Assembly: GCA_015345905.1 (NCBI GenBank)
Contig: JADDTR010000016.1
Location: 438,631-502,630, forward strand
DNA: 64,000 nt
Source of the DNA: Aotearoamyces nothofagi
Taxonomy: Eukaryota > Ascomycota > Leotiomycetes > Leotiales > Tympanidaceae
Direction of reading: 5' to 3'
Shown here one piece after another: positions 22,734-33,890 of the stretch. Both the position numbers and the translations under genes were made by a program. The notes under the pieces were generated by a model. That model was not told the DNA's origin and ran no database searches. It saw nothing but the letters and a program-made list of their open reading frames with translations. The number at the start of each line of letters is the position of its first letter. Position 1 is the first letter of the stretch.

Positions 22734-25700
22734 ATTTGCGGTTGGCTTATTGATCTTGTTGGGAAAATGTCAGAGTGGTTTAGAGTTGTCTGTAGAAGGA
22801 TGATTGCTGGATATGCTGTTGCCGATGGAATGAAATCCTCATGAGAGGGAGCATCTGAATCTTCTTATAGACCTTTTGAACTGGCAGAAATTGTATTTCC
22901 TTCACAAAGGCGTCATGAGAGGACTCGATGATGATGCCGATCGGTGGTAGCTCTGCCATGGCAGACAAGTATTTCCCGTCTGCCTCGTCACTGTTTCCAG
23001 GATGCAGCACGACATACACATGATTTCGGACGACAGATCGTCATATCCCTATAGTATAATGTTAATAATGAATGCAGATCAGACCCCTATTTATCATCAT
23101 GCAAGAGTGTGATACGTAGTACAGGAGATGGGATGGCTTTCTCTACAATGACGCCTTCAAACGTCAAATTACGATGGTTCCTGGCTTGCTGCCCCATGGA
23201 GATCTCGTTTTATTCGATAGCAGGAATAAAGCTTGACTGACCTGTAAGGCTCGGCTTTGCTAGGATATATCCCCCCTATGGCAAAGTCATGACAGGGGGG
23301 ATCGACATCATAGCTAATGCATTACTCACAATCATATAACTCCATCACGAAGTAAATGTGGAGTTAGTACTGCAGAGCCACAGGTGACGTTAAAATGGCT
23401 CCTGTATCGTCACCCCAAGAGAACCCTCTAGTGGCCGTTTGGCTCGTCCTGTAACCATACAAAAGACTGCTGTCTAGCACATGCTTCCCCGCCTTACTTC
23501 CCTTTATGGTGTTAATGCCCGATGAATCGGTGGAGATATCTTCCAATTGACGGTGATGAGACTTCGACACGCTAAAATACCAAAGTAGGCCATCCTTGGA
23601 TGAGAGCAAACATTGCTATTCTACCGGAAGAAGTGCCATTCTGAGCGGTAAGAAAAGTATAATCACGAGATGACTGTAATCGTGCAAGGTTCTTGAGCCT
23701 CCGTGCAAAGAAAAATCAAGGATGCAATTAGAAACAGCGCAGGAGTACCGATGGTACAGTACATAGGCAGAATAACCATAAGAGGAGAAGACGTGACAAA
23801 GAAATACCAGCATACCCGGGCCTATAATTGCTACCCTAACCCCACAAGTACGTTTGGAGCAGCCTGAGGTGGTGGCAATAACATACGAGGTCCTGGGAAA
23901 TTACAGTCCAATGGTATTTACGCAAGCCGTCAATTCCTCCCATATAAGTGAAAGCGAGAGAAACCTGATCTGTGCTCTTTTGACGCTTATTCGGCCTGAT
24001 GTCAAAGTATAGCCTTCCGAGAAACCGGCAGTGGCTGGCTATAATGTCCCTCTGGCTCCAACAGGAGTCGCTTTCAGGGAGGACATCTCTTCAGTGGTCA
24101 TCCACGTTGCTAATAAAAGCAAGGGGATGGCGGACGCGAACGTGCGCCGTTAAGAGTAGCATTGCAGATCAGGCCTATACTTGCCGGGGCCCGTTGGCCT
24201 TGTCCGAAATCACATCACGACAAGGGAGTCGGGCAGGAGCAATGGCCTCTCTCGCCAGACGGAGGTATAACGCGCGCTCTATATGCTCGGCATTGCACGC
24301 TTTGGGGATAAGCTCACGGCAGCAGCCCGCAGCCGCTGGACGGTGCTGTTGGCTCTTGACGTCGCCGTTGCCAAGTATACTGCGTGGACGATGTAACATC
24401 AGAATTTCCATCCTGGGTTTCTCGACGTCGGGGAAGGGGATTGCATTGTGAGAAGCGCATGCTGTTGCGACGCTGTGGCTGCATTGCCATCGTGCTGTGA
24501 TGGATGTTTTAGATGACCGATCGAGAGAACAGATGAGCCACGATGATGCTCCGTTCGGGCCACCTTTTTGTCTTGGAAATACAGGTACAGGTACAGCAGG
24601 TACCTGAACATAGAGCCTCGCTGCTGCTGCGACATACAGTGTGTGCGGTATATTCGAGTAACTCGTAACATCGCTCGGTGCTGTAGATACTGACTTTGTG
24701 CCCTGCTGCTCGATACAACGACGTAGGGATAACCATAACCATAACCGTAAGAACATTCGGTTGTTTCGACAAGATGAGTGCCCACGGTCTGCCCTGTTGC
24801 TTCAAAAGACCCTGCATGCCTGTTCTTGGAAGCACACGCCTCTCCGCCTGCTTGATAGCTATAGGTACGGGGCACTCACCACCGTGCCACTGTACCCGGC
24901 AACAGCTTGGCTGATGTCAATGTCGGCAGTGTCGTATACGCAGGGGAAGGGAAGACTGCCGGTGACATCCATCTCGTCACTTTGATGGTCAAGCAAAGCT
25001 TTTGTGGCGGCTTTGGCATCCATACGAGGGGGTATACTACGTATAGTAAGTAATGCTGTCCTAGAGTACCGGAAAACAGTAAACATCGATAACCATGCTG
25101 GCCTTTGCTGATCGTCACTACAAAAATCACCCTAATTTGCCGACGACGGGTCCACGGCAGAGGATATTGCCACTTATATTTAACTTGAGGCATTGAGGAT
25201 TTGGAGAGCCGACAGTTCTTGAAATTTTGGCATTGGGTTGGTTGATGACGGTAGCTGTGTATGGCTTGATGTCGGTTGCTGGCGTTGCAGTGCCTCGGGC
25301 ACGGTTTTCAGCATGTCAGGGCTAGTGATCAGCAATGTAGGCTTGGGATAATAAAGCTTGCACAGCTGAATGACAGGCAATATTTCAGGGCGAGATGCGG
25401 AAGATATTGAAGACTATTATCTGATTGATCTCGGCCGTTGCGGCGTGCAGCTCGCAGAAATCGCGCCTCCGATCCTTGGCAGCTGTGATATAACTCGATT
25501 TCGCAGCATGTAGTCAGTTCAAGCTGGGCACGGCATGGCGTTGTTCAATCAGATGAAATTGTCTGGCAAATGTTTGCTCGATACTGCAAGCCTCTTGGAG
25601 CCTGTCGCCGACGTCAAGTAGATGGGACTATATAACGTCGATTTGAAGAGCTCTCCAACCAGAGTCTTGCCGTCGTGATAACAAAACATGGAAAATGAGT

Positions 25701-27255
25701 CGATGGCTTTATTCCCTCCGTCCTGTGCTGCCATCCACCGCCTGCTAAAGTACGTCTAACCTTTGTAAGTCCATGCCTCCCTTGTATGGGAGCACCAAAC
25801 GCCAACCCCGCAGGTTCCTAAACCATCTTCTCATTTTAATGCACCGTCTCACTCCTTCTTGCAGTACACTAAGTAAATGTATACAAGAAGACCTTATGTT
25901 TCAAACGTTATCTGTTGTTAGCTATCGAGTACTCAATAACCCTAAAGGCTATGGCCATAGTATTTGCAGGAGCAGACCCATCACTACGATGAGTTCACCA
26001 ACATGCGATTTCTTAATTGTATTTCCAGTTATAAGTTCTGCGCCAGAAATTTCCTTGGGTTATGAATGATAATATATCTCCCACAACAAAGATCTGAGTA
26101 AGTCGGCGTAAGGCCACGGCTCGAGGCCATCCTCAGCTTTCAAATAGCCCCATCAATTATAAAGTGCCACATCATAGCTCGCCGTACTTGTCGGATATGT
26201 AAAGAGAACAATGAATATACTGGCCGCAGAGAACCAACGATAATCAGAAGGTTACAGTGTAAACATCAGTAAACAATTCCCGAACAGACATGGAGGCAGG
26301 GAATATAGCTCTAGGCACCTTCAAGGCCCCAAACACAGTCCACTGCTAAAATCCTTCCGAAATAGAGATCCGTCGACTCCTGAGGATATGCTTCCTATCT
26401 GTACACCACTCGGTTAGCTGGATAACCATGGTTTCGATTCCAGAGATACTGCTTGGCCTACCTGTAGAATACATGGCTGTTCGAGTCACTGAAACCAGGA
26501 CGGTTGGTGGATGAGTAGACCGTCGTTTCAAGGCAGAGGGGACACGAGATGGACGAGAGCACGAGAAAGAGCATGAGAAACAGCATGAGAAGCAGCATGA
26601 CAAAGGCAAGCTTGAGACTCTATCGCGGCAGGGCAATCAGCACATCAGGCCTACCACGCTGTGTAGGGAGAGAGAGAAGATAAGAGAAGAGAGGAGAAGA
26701 GAAGAAAGAGAAGAACAGAGGCGGGCCAGGGGTGCAGCAGTATGCTTGCAACCCTTGATATATATATATGGATATAAAGGAGGAGAAGCAGCAGTATACT
26801 CGCAACACTTGATATAAATCTGGATATAAAGGAAGAAGAGCAGCAGTATACTCGCAACACTTGATATAAATCTGGATATAAAGGAAGAAGAGCAGAGATG
26901 CACCTGGCCTGTCCTTGCAGCTGCTGTGCCTCGTCCGGCCCGAGCTTGACCGCTCCGTTGCGCCTGAGGCACGCCTCGCTTGTCGCACTCGCTTGTCGGA
27001 TTCGGACCAATCAGCCACACAGACGCAGCCGAGTGCGAGGCAGCGCGGCGGCCCTCGCTTGCTGCGTCGCCGGCCGCCGTATCAGCCGTATCGGCCGTAC
27101 ATGGCCGCAGGTGGTTGGCTCGGTCGGCGAACGATCCTGAGAGAGAGACAGCTGCTTGAGCTGCTGGACATCCATCTGCTGGACAGGACAGGACAGGACA
27201 TTCTGTACGAGTCCGTTCAGTCCGGGTCTGAGTCTTCCGAGTCTTCCCCCTCGAC
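22734..27255. other. 4.5-kb gene-poor region with repeats and coding-like fragments
   Basis: No intact gene is supported. The stretch includes the promoter of the secreted protein gene, a G/C hairpin (23269-23302) and a 52-bp tandem repeat (26733-26892). Minus-strand coding-like fragments occur at 23364-23830, 24870-25023 (ATG at 25023, MDAKAATKALLDHQ, open to a GTGAGT) and 25180-25800. Plus-strand purine-rich HEK-type repeats lie near 26550-26620, and a (GGACA)4 run at 27181-27200. The fragments may be a decayed host gene or fortuitous; I recognise no transposase or reverse transcriptase motif. Confidence 0.4.
26733..26892. repeat. 52-bp tandem repeat, three copies
   Basis: The unit starts GCAGCAGTATACTCGCAACA, runs through a GATATAAAT core and ends AAGGAAGAAGA. 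The last two copies are near-identical; the first is diverged and slightly longer (about 54 bp). A further GCAG marks the start of a fourth copy. Confidence 0.9.
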
Positions 27256-28845
27256 ATGGAGCCCGCGGGGCCCGCAGAGCCCACGGAGCCTCCTGTGCCT
27301 CCTGTGTCCCTCGAGCTTCCTCAAGCCGCCCCTCGAGTCGTGCCGTCGCGACGGCCGCATCACAAGTCTCGCAGAGGCTGTGTCCAGTGCAAGCAGCGCA
27401 AAATAAAGGTACGCTGCCCGCCCCCTTTCTCGCGGTGCGTGCCCTGAGAAGATGCCCCCAGTATGTCGGCGTCACGTGATTGGTGGCCATCAGATACCTT
27501 GTCTGTGGAGTAGTGCTATCTAGTGCGCCGGCCACTCTTTCGAAGCTGGGAGACACCCGACCCCTTTATCTCCGTACCAGAGCAGCCAGTTTTGCCGTGG
27601 CTGACAGAATGCACATAGTGTGACGAGGGCAAGCCTAGCTGCCAAAAATGCACCAGATACTCAACGCCATGCTCCTTTCTTGACCTGCAACCCTTCAGAG
27701 CCGCGAAGACTGCGGCCCAGAAGGGATCTCCATCACCACCCGTTACTTCGGGACGCCAAAATTCCAATGCGTCCCTGTATGCCTCACCCTACTCCTCGCC
27801 GGCAACTCCTCTTTCAGCGTCCAATGCCCTCTCTTATTCCCTCCCGGGCCATGCTGGGGGGAGGTTCAGCATGATGGATCTGGAATTCCTCCATTTCTGG
27901 ACCACGTCGACATGCATCAGCATCTCCGAGCTCAAAATCTGGCAAGTTGACGTGCCAGAAATGGCCTTCACGCATCCTTTCCTCATGCATTGCCTCCTCG
28001 CCACATCCGCTCTGCATCTCTCCCATGTTCGTCCTCAATGGGGACCTCAATATGTGATTGCGAGCGACAAGCACCACCAAGTAGCTCTCAATCTCTTCCG
28101 AGAAGCACTATCCAACATAACGTCAGAGAACTGCCACGCACTATTCGCATTCTCTACCATCCTGAACGTCTACGCATGGGCCTCTCCAGACCGGCCCGGG
28201 AACCTCTTCCTCGTTGACCTCAACGGTCAAGAAGATACCCACGGCCCCGTAGAACTCATCCGGATCCTCCGCAGCGGCCACGAATCCTTCAGCGACTTCA
28301 AGGAGATCATCGCCCAAGGGCCCATCGCGCCCCTCTTCCGGCCCTGGTCTGGCTGGAACCGCGACTCGGCCGTCTCGCACGTCTCGGACCCCCTAACCAG
28401 CATCCCGGGCAACAACACCGTGCCCGCGGAAGAAGACGCCCGCCTCGCCACCCTCGCCCGGCTGTGGGAGACGGCCTCTCCGTTCGTGACGCCCGAGCGC
28501 GCAGAGGTGCTCGACATCACGCTCAAGCTCCTGCGTAAGGTCTACCTCATCACCTACTCCGACAACGGCATCGAGGACACGGCCGCCACGCTCTCCTGGC
28601 CCATCGTCATACCCGACGCCTTCATCATGCTCGTCCAGACCCGGAACCCGCCCGCCCTCGTCCTGCTCGCCCATTACTGCATCCTGCTCAAGCGCGTCGA
28701 TAGTCGCTGGTGGATCCATGGCAAGGCCGCACATCTGCTCAATACTATCCGTCGCGAGCTCGGCAGTGCTTGGGAGGGCTGGATCGATTGGCCCCTGAAG
28801 GAGGTCGGCTTGGTTGCCCACCTGCCGCTGATGCATCATGTTTAA
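27256..28845 (+). CDS. Zn(II)2Cys6 transcription factor
   Basis: Exons 27256-27408 and 27619-28845 give 459 residues. The 210-bp intron (GTACGC donor; CTGAC and CATAG at the 3' end) sits inside the DNA-binding domain, between RKIK and CDEG, a common place in this family. The binuclear zinc cluster has cysteines 42, 45, 52, 59, 62 and 69 in C-x2-C-x6-C-x6-C-x2-C-x6-C spacing. A Ser/Pro linker follows (about 75-120), then a helical regulatory region beginning MMDLEFLHFWTTSTC and ending LHLLMHHV-like. The early linker and LEFLHFW...HPFLMHCLLATSALHLS resemble the Upc2/Ecm22-type fungal regulators (DUF3468-like). Targets cannot be inferred from the neighbours, which are housekeeping genes. GC content is high, especially in exon 2. 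Confidence 0.88.
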
Positions 28846-29337
28846 TTAGGTATTGACCTGACGGGTTGTGCTATGCGTGGTTACGGCATGGTATAGTTGA
28901 AATACGCCTCGATTTTGGCAGTGTGCTTTAGCAGGAGCTTGAAATGAATCTAGTCACTGGATGTGACGAATTACATGGTGACTTGTTGGGGGATTCGTTT
29001 TCTTTAATTTTTTACAAAAGAAAAGGTGAGAGTCATTGCCATTGTTTAAAGGTTGGGCTGGGCCGCATACGTCAGTCAGCTCAAAAGTTCATAGGTAGCG
29101 AGGACTACCTTAATTAGATAACCTAACATAACAATTATACACGTCCCTCAAGCCTTAAAAGACACATGTGAGAGAGGAATCAACTATATCCAATGCCATA
29201 CGCCCCTAACTTCCAGACCCCTCAACCGTCCAGTCTTTCCGAAGTATTTTATTGTCTATTCAATGAATAAACCCCATGCAATGCCCATATAACGCCAGAT
29301 TTAATCCTACTAAGACTTGCGTCTAATCTAACAATGA
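28846..29337. other. intergenic stretch between convergent genes
   Basis: An AT-rich 3' flank of two convergent genes. I see nothing distinctive in it. Confidence 0.5.
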
Positions 29338-31383
29338 TTAGGCCCCGATATCTCTCTCAAGCTCGTAAAAGAGCAAATAGACCTCCTTCTGCATCCCCAA
29401 CACTTCACTAGTCTTGCTCTCCTTGACCTTCTCATCACTGATGCGCCACCAGCGATCATTGGCCTTTTTCCTGCTGTGCCTGACCCGCGGTGCAGAAACA
29501 GCAACTGGTGAAGTGATACCGCTGCCTTCTTGTTCTCTGGACGGGGAGTGGGAGCGTGATAGCGATTTTCGAGGCGTCGAGGAGCGGGAGATGCTGTTTT
29601 TTATGTTGGTTGGTAGTTCTGATATGGTGGAGTAGGTAGAGCGGGCGACGGAGCGGATGCTGCTTGTTTCAGCGTGGGAACTGGAGGGACCGTGCAGTGC
29701 GGAGATACGAGCGGAACTATGATGTGATTTGGGATGGTCGTTGGTTCCGACGGGGTGGGAATCGCTTGCTATTGAGGGACGGCTGTGTGGTGTGGAGGTA
29801 GAGGATGCTAATGATACTTTTGATAGGTTTGCTGGTAGGGCCGGTGATAAGAGCTCTGGAGTTGAAGAATTTGTACTGATGTCCTCTGACCGTTTCACAG
29901 CGCCTATATACGGAGTCGATATCGTAGAAGTTATTGGTGTGCCTAATTTGCTGAATGTGCCGGTTTTGTCAAAGGCGTTGTGATTTGAGAAAGGAGCGTA
30001 CATGTTCTGACGACGGAATGACTCGTAATGTCCACTGTGATGGCTACCTTTGTGTGTAACCACCCCCCGGAGTTTATACATTTGTTGGTCTAGGATACCA
30101 CCAAGAGGTAGCCTTTCAAGGAATTGCACCTTGGCTGAGTTTTTCATTGACGATTGGCGGGCGTCGAAGATAGATCGGGAGAGGTGGATTGCCAATATTT
30201 TTGGGAAATGGATTATTCTAAAATGCCGTGCAATCTTGCGTTTTGGAGCAAACTTCATGTCTGGTAGTTTAACATCTTTTGGTGGATTTTCTGGGTCTGT
30301 ATCTATAGCCTTTTTGAGACTGTCTATTGCCTTTTGAGTGCTTGTTTTAAACGTATTGGAGTTCGATTTTGCTAGCTCGTGCTGGAATGTTTCCATCGCA
30401 TGGACGAGCCTACACTTTTCGCATTTGAAATCTTCAATATACTCCGTCTGGAACATCCCATCGAAACAAGCGTTCAGCGTCGTGGAGCCGACTTGGGGCA
30501 CGTTGAGGGTTAAGGTGCAGAACGTAGATTCGCTGGCCCTGGGTTTGAAGCCACAAGTCAGACATTCAATCTGTGATTCGGATTTTCCTTCCATAGGGAA
30601 GCCTTCTTCATCAATTTCTGAAAACTCGTCATGTGGTGAGTGGAAAATAGATGTGTCCTCGATTTGTATAGCGGATTTTAAAGGTTCCTTCCCAACTTCA
30701 GCTCCTAGGTTGCTAAGACTGCTATCCCCTGTTTCAATTGCAAGCTTGCTGAGCTGTCGTTCCAAGCTTGCATTATCCAAGTTTTGCGTATCTCTTTTCT
30801 CGATTCCCGACTCTTCAATACGCCTCGCCATCTTCCTTGCTCGCTGTCCTGCGTGATACTCATCGCACAATCTCTCAGCAACAACCTGTAAGAACTCCTG
30901 CGCGTCTTGCTGCTGCCGGCTGATTCTTTGTCTGAAAGCACCTTCTAACACACGTATGAACGGCATTGCAGATATAGTCTTTTTATATAACGGCCTCTCG
31001 TTTAAGGAATCTAAAATGTCTTTCAGACCCCTCGTAGCGATGCCATGCTGTAAACCTTCAACCTTCCATGGCGGCAAGTGACGAGATGGATCATCGACCA
31101 GGTTCGTGTAAACGCTTGGGTCGTCTAAGTCCCTGCGATGAGTCTCCCGTATCAAATATATTCTTAAATCGCCCAAGCCGGCAAGGGCTTGGAGGATAGA
31201 GTTCATAAAGCAGTCGTTCGCTGGGTTGACTAGTCCAACTACGCCTCTCTTTCGACTGGTGGTAGAGCTGCCGCCGGGTTCTCCGTCAATGAAAAAAGTC
31301 GGTGCAAAGACATATACGAGTGTAATTGCGGCGAGCGATACTCCAGCGGCATAAGTCGCCATCGTGAGTTGTTTCTCGGGCAT
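29338..31383 (-). CDS. ubiquitin-specific protease, membrane-anchored (Ubp16-like)
   Basis: A single exon encodes 681 residues. A hydrophobic helix at about 11-31 (AAGVSLAAITLVYVFAPTFF) anchors the N-terminus. The USP Cys box is GLVNPANDCFMNS with catalytic Cys58. QQQDAQEF follows at about 157-164. A zinc ribbon is formed by Cys274/277 and Cys321/324. The His box is GSHHSGHYESF (His452) and the third catalytic residue is in RWWRISDEKV (Asp650). A Ser-rich insertion of about 180 residues separates the His box from the last motif. The enzyme removes ubiquitin from proteins. The N-terminal anchor and size match yeast Ubp16 and, more loosely, human USP30, which sit in the mitochondrial outer membrane, so the same place is likely. 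It shares a 475-bp divergent region with the mitochondrial ribosomal gene at 31859. Confidence 0.9.
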   Translation of the reverse strand: MPEKQLTMATYAAGVSLAAITLVYVFAPTFFIDGEPGGSSTTSRKRGVVGLVNPANDCFMNSILQALAGLGDLRIYLIRETHRRDLDDPSVYTNLVDDPSRHLPPWKVEGLQHGIATRGLKDILDSLNERPLYKKTISAMPFIRVLEGAFRQRISRQQQDAQEFLQVVAERLCDEYHAGQRARKMARRIEESGIEKRDTQNLDNASLERQLSKLAIETGDSSLSNLGAEVGKEPLKSAIQIEDTSIFHSPHDEFSEIDEEGFPMEGKSESQIECLTCGFKPRASESTFCTLTLNVPQVGSTTLNACFDGMFQTEYIEDFKCEKCRLVHAMETFQHELAKSNSNTFKTSTQKAIDSLKKAIDTDPENPPKDVKLPDMKFAPKRKIARHFRIIHFPKILAIHLSRSIFDARQSSMKNSAKVQFLERLPLGGILDQQMYKLRGVVTHKGSHHSGHYESFRRQNMYAPFSNHNAFDKTGTFSKLGTPITSTISTPYIGAVKRSEDISTNSSTPELLSPALPANLSKVSLASSTSTPHSRPSIASDSHPVGTNDHPKSHHSSARISALHGPSSSHAETSSIRSVARSTYSTISELPTNIKNSISRSSTPRKSLSRSHSPSREQEGSGITSPVAVSAPRVRHSRKKANDRWWRISDEKVKESKTSEVLGMQKEVYLLFYELERDIGA

Positions 31384-31858
31384 AGTGAGGAAGTCGTAGT
31401 GACAAAATCGGGTACAAGAACGCGGTTTAAAGATCCATAATTGCTACAGACCTAGCATCGAGCAATGAGTATTGTGGTCCTTGCCTAGAATTCATGTGGT
31501 TTGCTTACTCAAGAATTTTGTTCTTCCCCGGATCTAGAGCCTAGTGAACTCTGCAGACAGTTATAAAGATATGGCACGCTTCATTTCCTAAGGGTGAGAG
31601 TAATTCGGCACATTAATTACACTAGTGGTATACTCAGCAGTCACTTGTATGGACAATTCATAGAGATCTTTTACTGACGGTGGATAATAATGAACAGGTG
31701 CTCCGGAAGCGCAATAGGCCGAGGAATTGACCGTGGGGTTACAGTATGCTCGGCGCCCGGAGCTTGAGAAATAAGGAAATACAACCATGCCCGGACCTAC
31801 AGCAGAGCACGCGACGTGAAGGTTACTAATATACCCGCCCTCAAGGTCAATCCATTCA
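31384..31858. promoter_or_regulatory. divergent region between deubiquitinase and bL9m genes
   Basis: A 475-bp region expected to hold both promoters. On the minus strand an uninterrupted frame of about 100 codons (about 31588-31889, ending TAG) has a protein-like composition with several cysteines (GPGMVVFPYFSSSG, YCNPTVNSSAYC). It overlaps the start of the bL9m gene and lacks an early ATG, so I do not call it a gene. Confidence 0.4.
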
Positions 31859-32793
31859 ATGGCCTCTCTTCTTGCATCTTCTAGAGTCCCTCAGTGCATC
31901 TCATGCCTGCGTCGTGTCACAGTCGGCATCAATGATGCGTGGCTTGTGCCAATCCGACAACAGACACGGGGAAAGAAGCAGCTTGCAAAACCATCGACAA
32001 TCAAAGTCCGATTGCTTGCAGACATACCTCGTTATGGACATCAAGGTAAGCTCGACACGTCTTGACTATGGCGAAAGGAAACGAGCTAAACTCTCAATAC
32101 AGGTGCAATCATCCCAATTGCTGCTGGCAGAATGCGCAACGACTTCTATCCGAAGAAAATGGCAGAATACATGACAAAAGCTCAACTGAAAGACCTCGGA
32201 CTAGAACATGCAGTACTGGAAAGAGACTCGACTTTTGGTATTGCCAAACCTGGGGCAGCTAGCGAAGAGACGGCGGAGACAGGAGCTCCGATACCTGTTG
32301 ACCTCGACTTGTTGAATGTAAGACGGTTCTAATTTGTTTCTCCGATTAGAACTTTATGCTAATTATTGACCAGCCCGAGCGTGCAACAGCCGTGCTTTCG
32401 ATGATACTTCCCCCCAATCTAGACTTTTTCCGGGCCCCTATTACCACGACTCCCTCTACCCCTCAAAGGATATCTCCATCAATACCTGCATCATCCGCGG
32501 TCTCAGCCGCTGCACAAGAAGCTGCAAGACCTGACAAGTCTGCCCAGGTATCACAAAAGACTAGCATTTATGGATCTGTCACAACCGTGGATATTGCGGC
32601 TAATCTTCGAGCCATACTGGCAAAGGATGATGAAGGATCACGGATTGCGCTTTCACCGGACGACATCACTTTTGTTAAAGAGGGCGAAGATAAGGACCGT
32701 GTTAAGCACACGGGTATCTTCGAAATTGAAATTAGGGTTAGAGGAGCGCCAGATGCGGTGCGGCGAACGATCAGAATTAGTGCTCAAGAGTAG
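31859..32793 (+). CDS. mitochondrial ribosomal protein bL9m (MRPL50-like)
   Basis: Exons 31859-32045, 32103-32317 and 32374-32793 give 273 residues. The N-terminus MASLLASSRVP...LRRV is a basic, Ser-rich mitochondrial presequence. The bL9 N-domain follows: KVRLLADIPRYGHQG, then AIIPIAAGRMRNDFYPKKMAEYMT, matching the bacterial L9 pattern V-x-LL-x-D-V-x-x-x-G-x-x-G-x-x-x-x-V-x-x-G-Y-x-R-N. The C-terminal part (VTTVDIAANLRAIL...IALSPDDI) resembles the fungal extension. It belongs to the large subunit of the mitochondrial ribosome. The first intron falls inside the glycine turn of the L9 motif, and both introns are 56-57 bp. Confidence 0.88.
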
Positions 32794-33890
32794 GCACGTA
32801 TTTAGTGAAGCACTGTATTGTACAGATATGGACCTTTCAAATGTATGAATTCTTTAGTATGAATACTTATTATACATACTCATTGAAGATCAAGGCTTTT
32901 ATCAGTCCAGTCACATACAAGGAAGAAACCTAGTTGCCGACGACAATCATGACTTCCTGAGCTGTTAACACATGACCTGCTCGGGAAGCCCGGGATAAGC
33001 TTTGGTGCATGTTACTACAGTAGATCGGTGGCAATGGAACCAGATTGCAACTTGCCGAGTCCTATCAAACAATAGCAGGGGTTTTATTCTTTACGTCGTC
33101 GGGCAAATCACGTTGATACTTGAATGCTTATAGACCTTTCTGTGGGCTGCTTAATGATGATACCTTAAAAAAGCCACTCAGCTCTCCGATCCCGTCTACT
33201 CGAGGAAGCATTCGCAGATCTGAAGACTGAAACTTTCCCTCCTTTGTTTTCGGAACGTATATAGACCGGCAAAAAATTCGATAGCAATTACCACTTCAAC
33301 ACTCCAAGTACCCGTATGGGCGAGATCAACAAGTGAATCCTCCCAAAACATTTTCGTCATTCACAGGGCGGTATTCCCGGCCTAACACGCTCAGACCCTG
33401 GCCTGAAGGACCCCTCGTGTGGGTGTTGGTTCAAATGTCCAATCGCGGCCTCCTATAAATTCGCGCCACCACTGCATGTCCGGGAAAACTCGCAACGTCG
33501 GCAGCAAGGGTCCAGAACCCCGCCAAATGGTTGATATATCAATCCAAGAAGGTGAGGAACATAGAATGCATCATCATATCCATTCTTACAGTTTTCTTAA
33601 TCGTGTCAACAAGGACGCATTTTGAATAGTAGGTCTAGCTAATCCCAATGCCCCTTAGCTGATGAAACTCCCACAATATCACCCGATCGCAGTGCGGCGG
33701 CCCAACAGCTGTTGCTCATAACCCCACCAGTAGCCTTATCGGTCCTTCCAAAACAAAACTTCTTCATCCTACACATCGAAAAACGTACGTTACCAACCAT
33801 CTACTGACTATTATAAGATCCTTCGTCAACGCCAATACTCCAATACCTCAATACAACAATTTTCAGTACTCAATACTCAAAATCGTAATC
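32794..33890. promoter_or_regulatory. upstream region of aldolase gene
   Basis: About 1.1 kb holding the bL9m 3' flank and the promoter/leader of the highly expressed aldolase gene. The last 80 bases before the ATG are a repetitive CAATAC/CTCAATAC leader without G, typical of strongly expressed fungal genes. No gene is supported; a 68-codon frame at 33419 looks fortuitous. Confidence 0.5.

Noticed and set aside
24399-24875. A 158-codon minus-strand frame with YGYGYGY
   Set aside because: The pattern comes from a GGTTAT simple repeat, and no start or domain is convincing.
22734-27255. A transposon in the gene-poor region
   Set aside because: No terminal inverted or long direct repeats, no transposase, integrase or reverse transcriptase motifs, and no clear RIP-type TA-rich block were seen.
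26637-27284. Long minus-strand frames over the 52-bp repeat and upstream of the Zn2Cys6 gene
   Set aside because: They only translate the tandem repeat and GC-rich leader.
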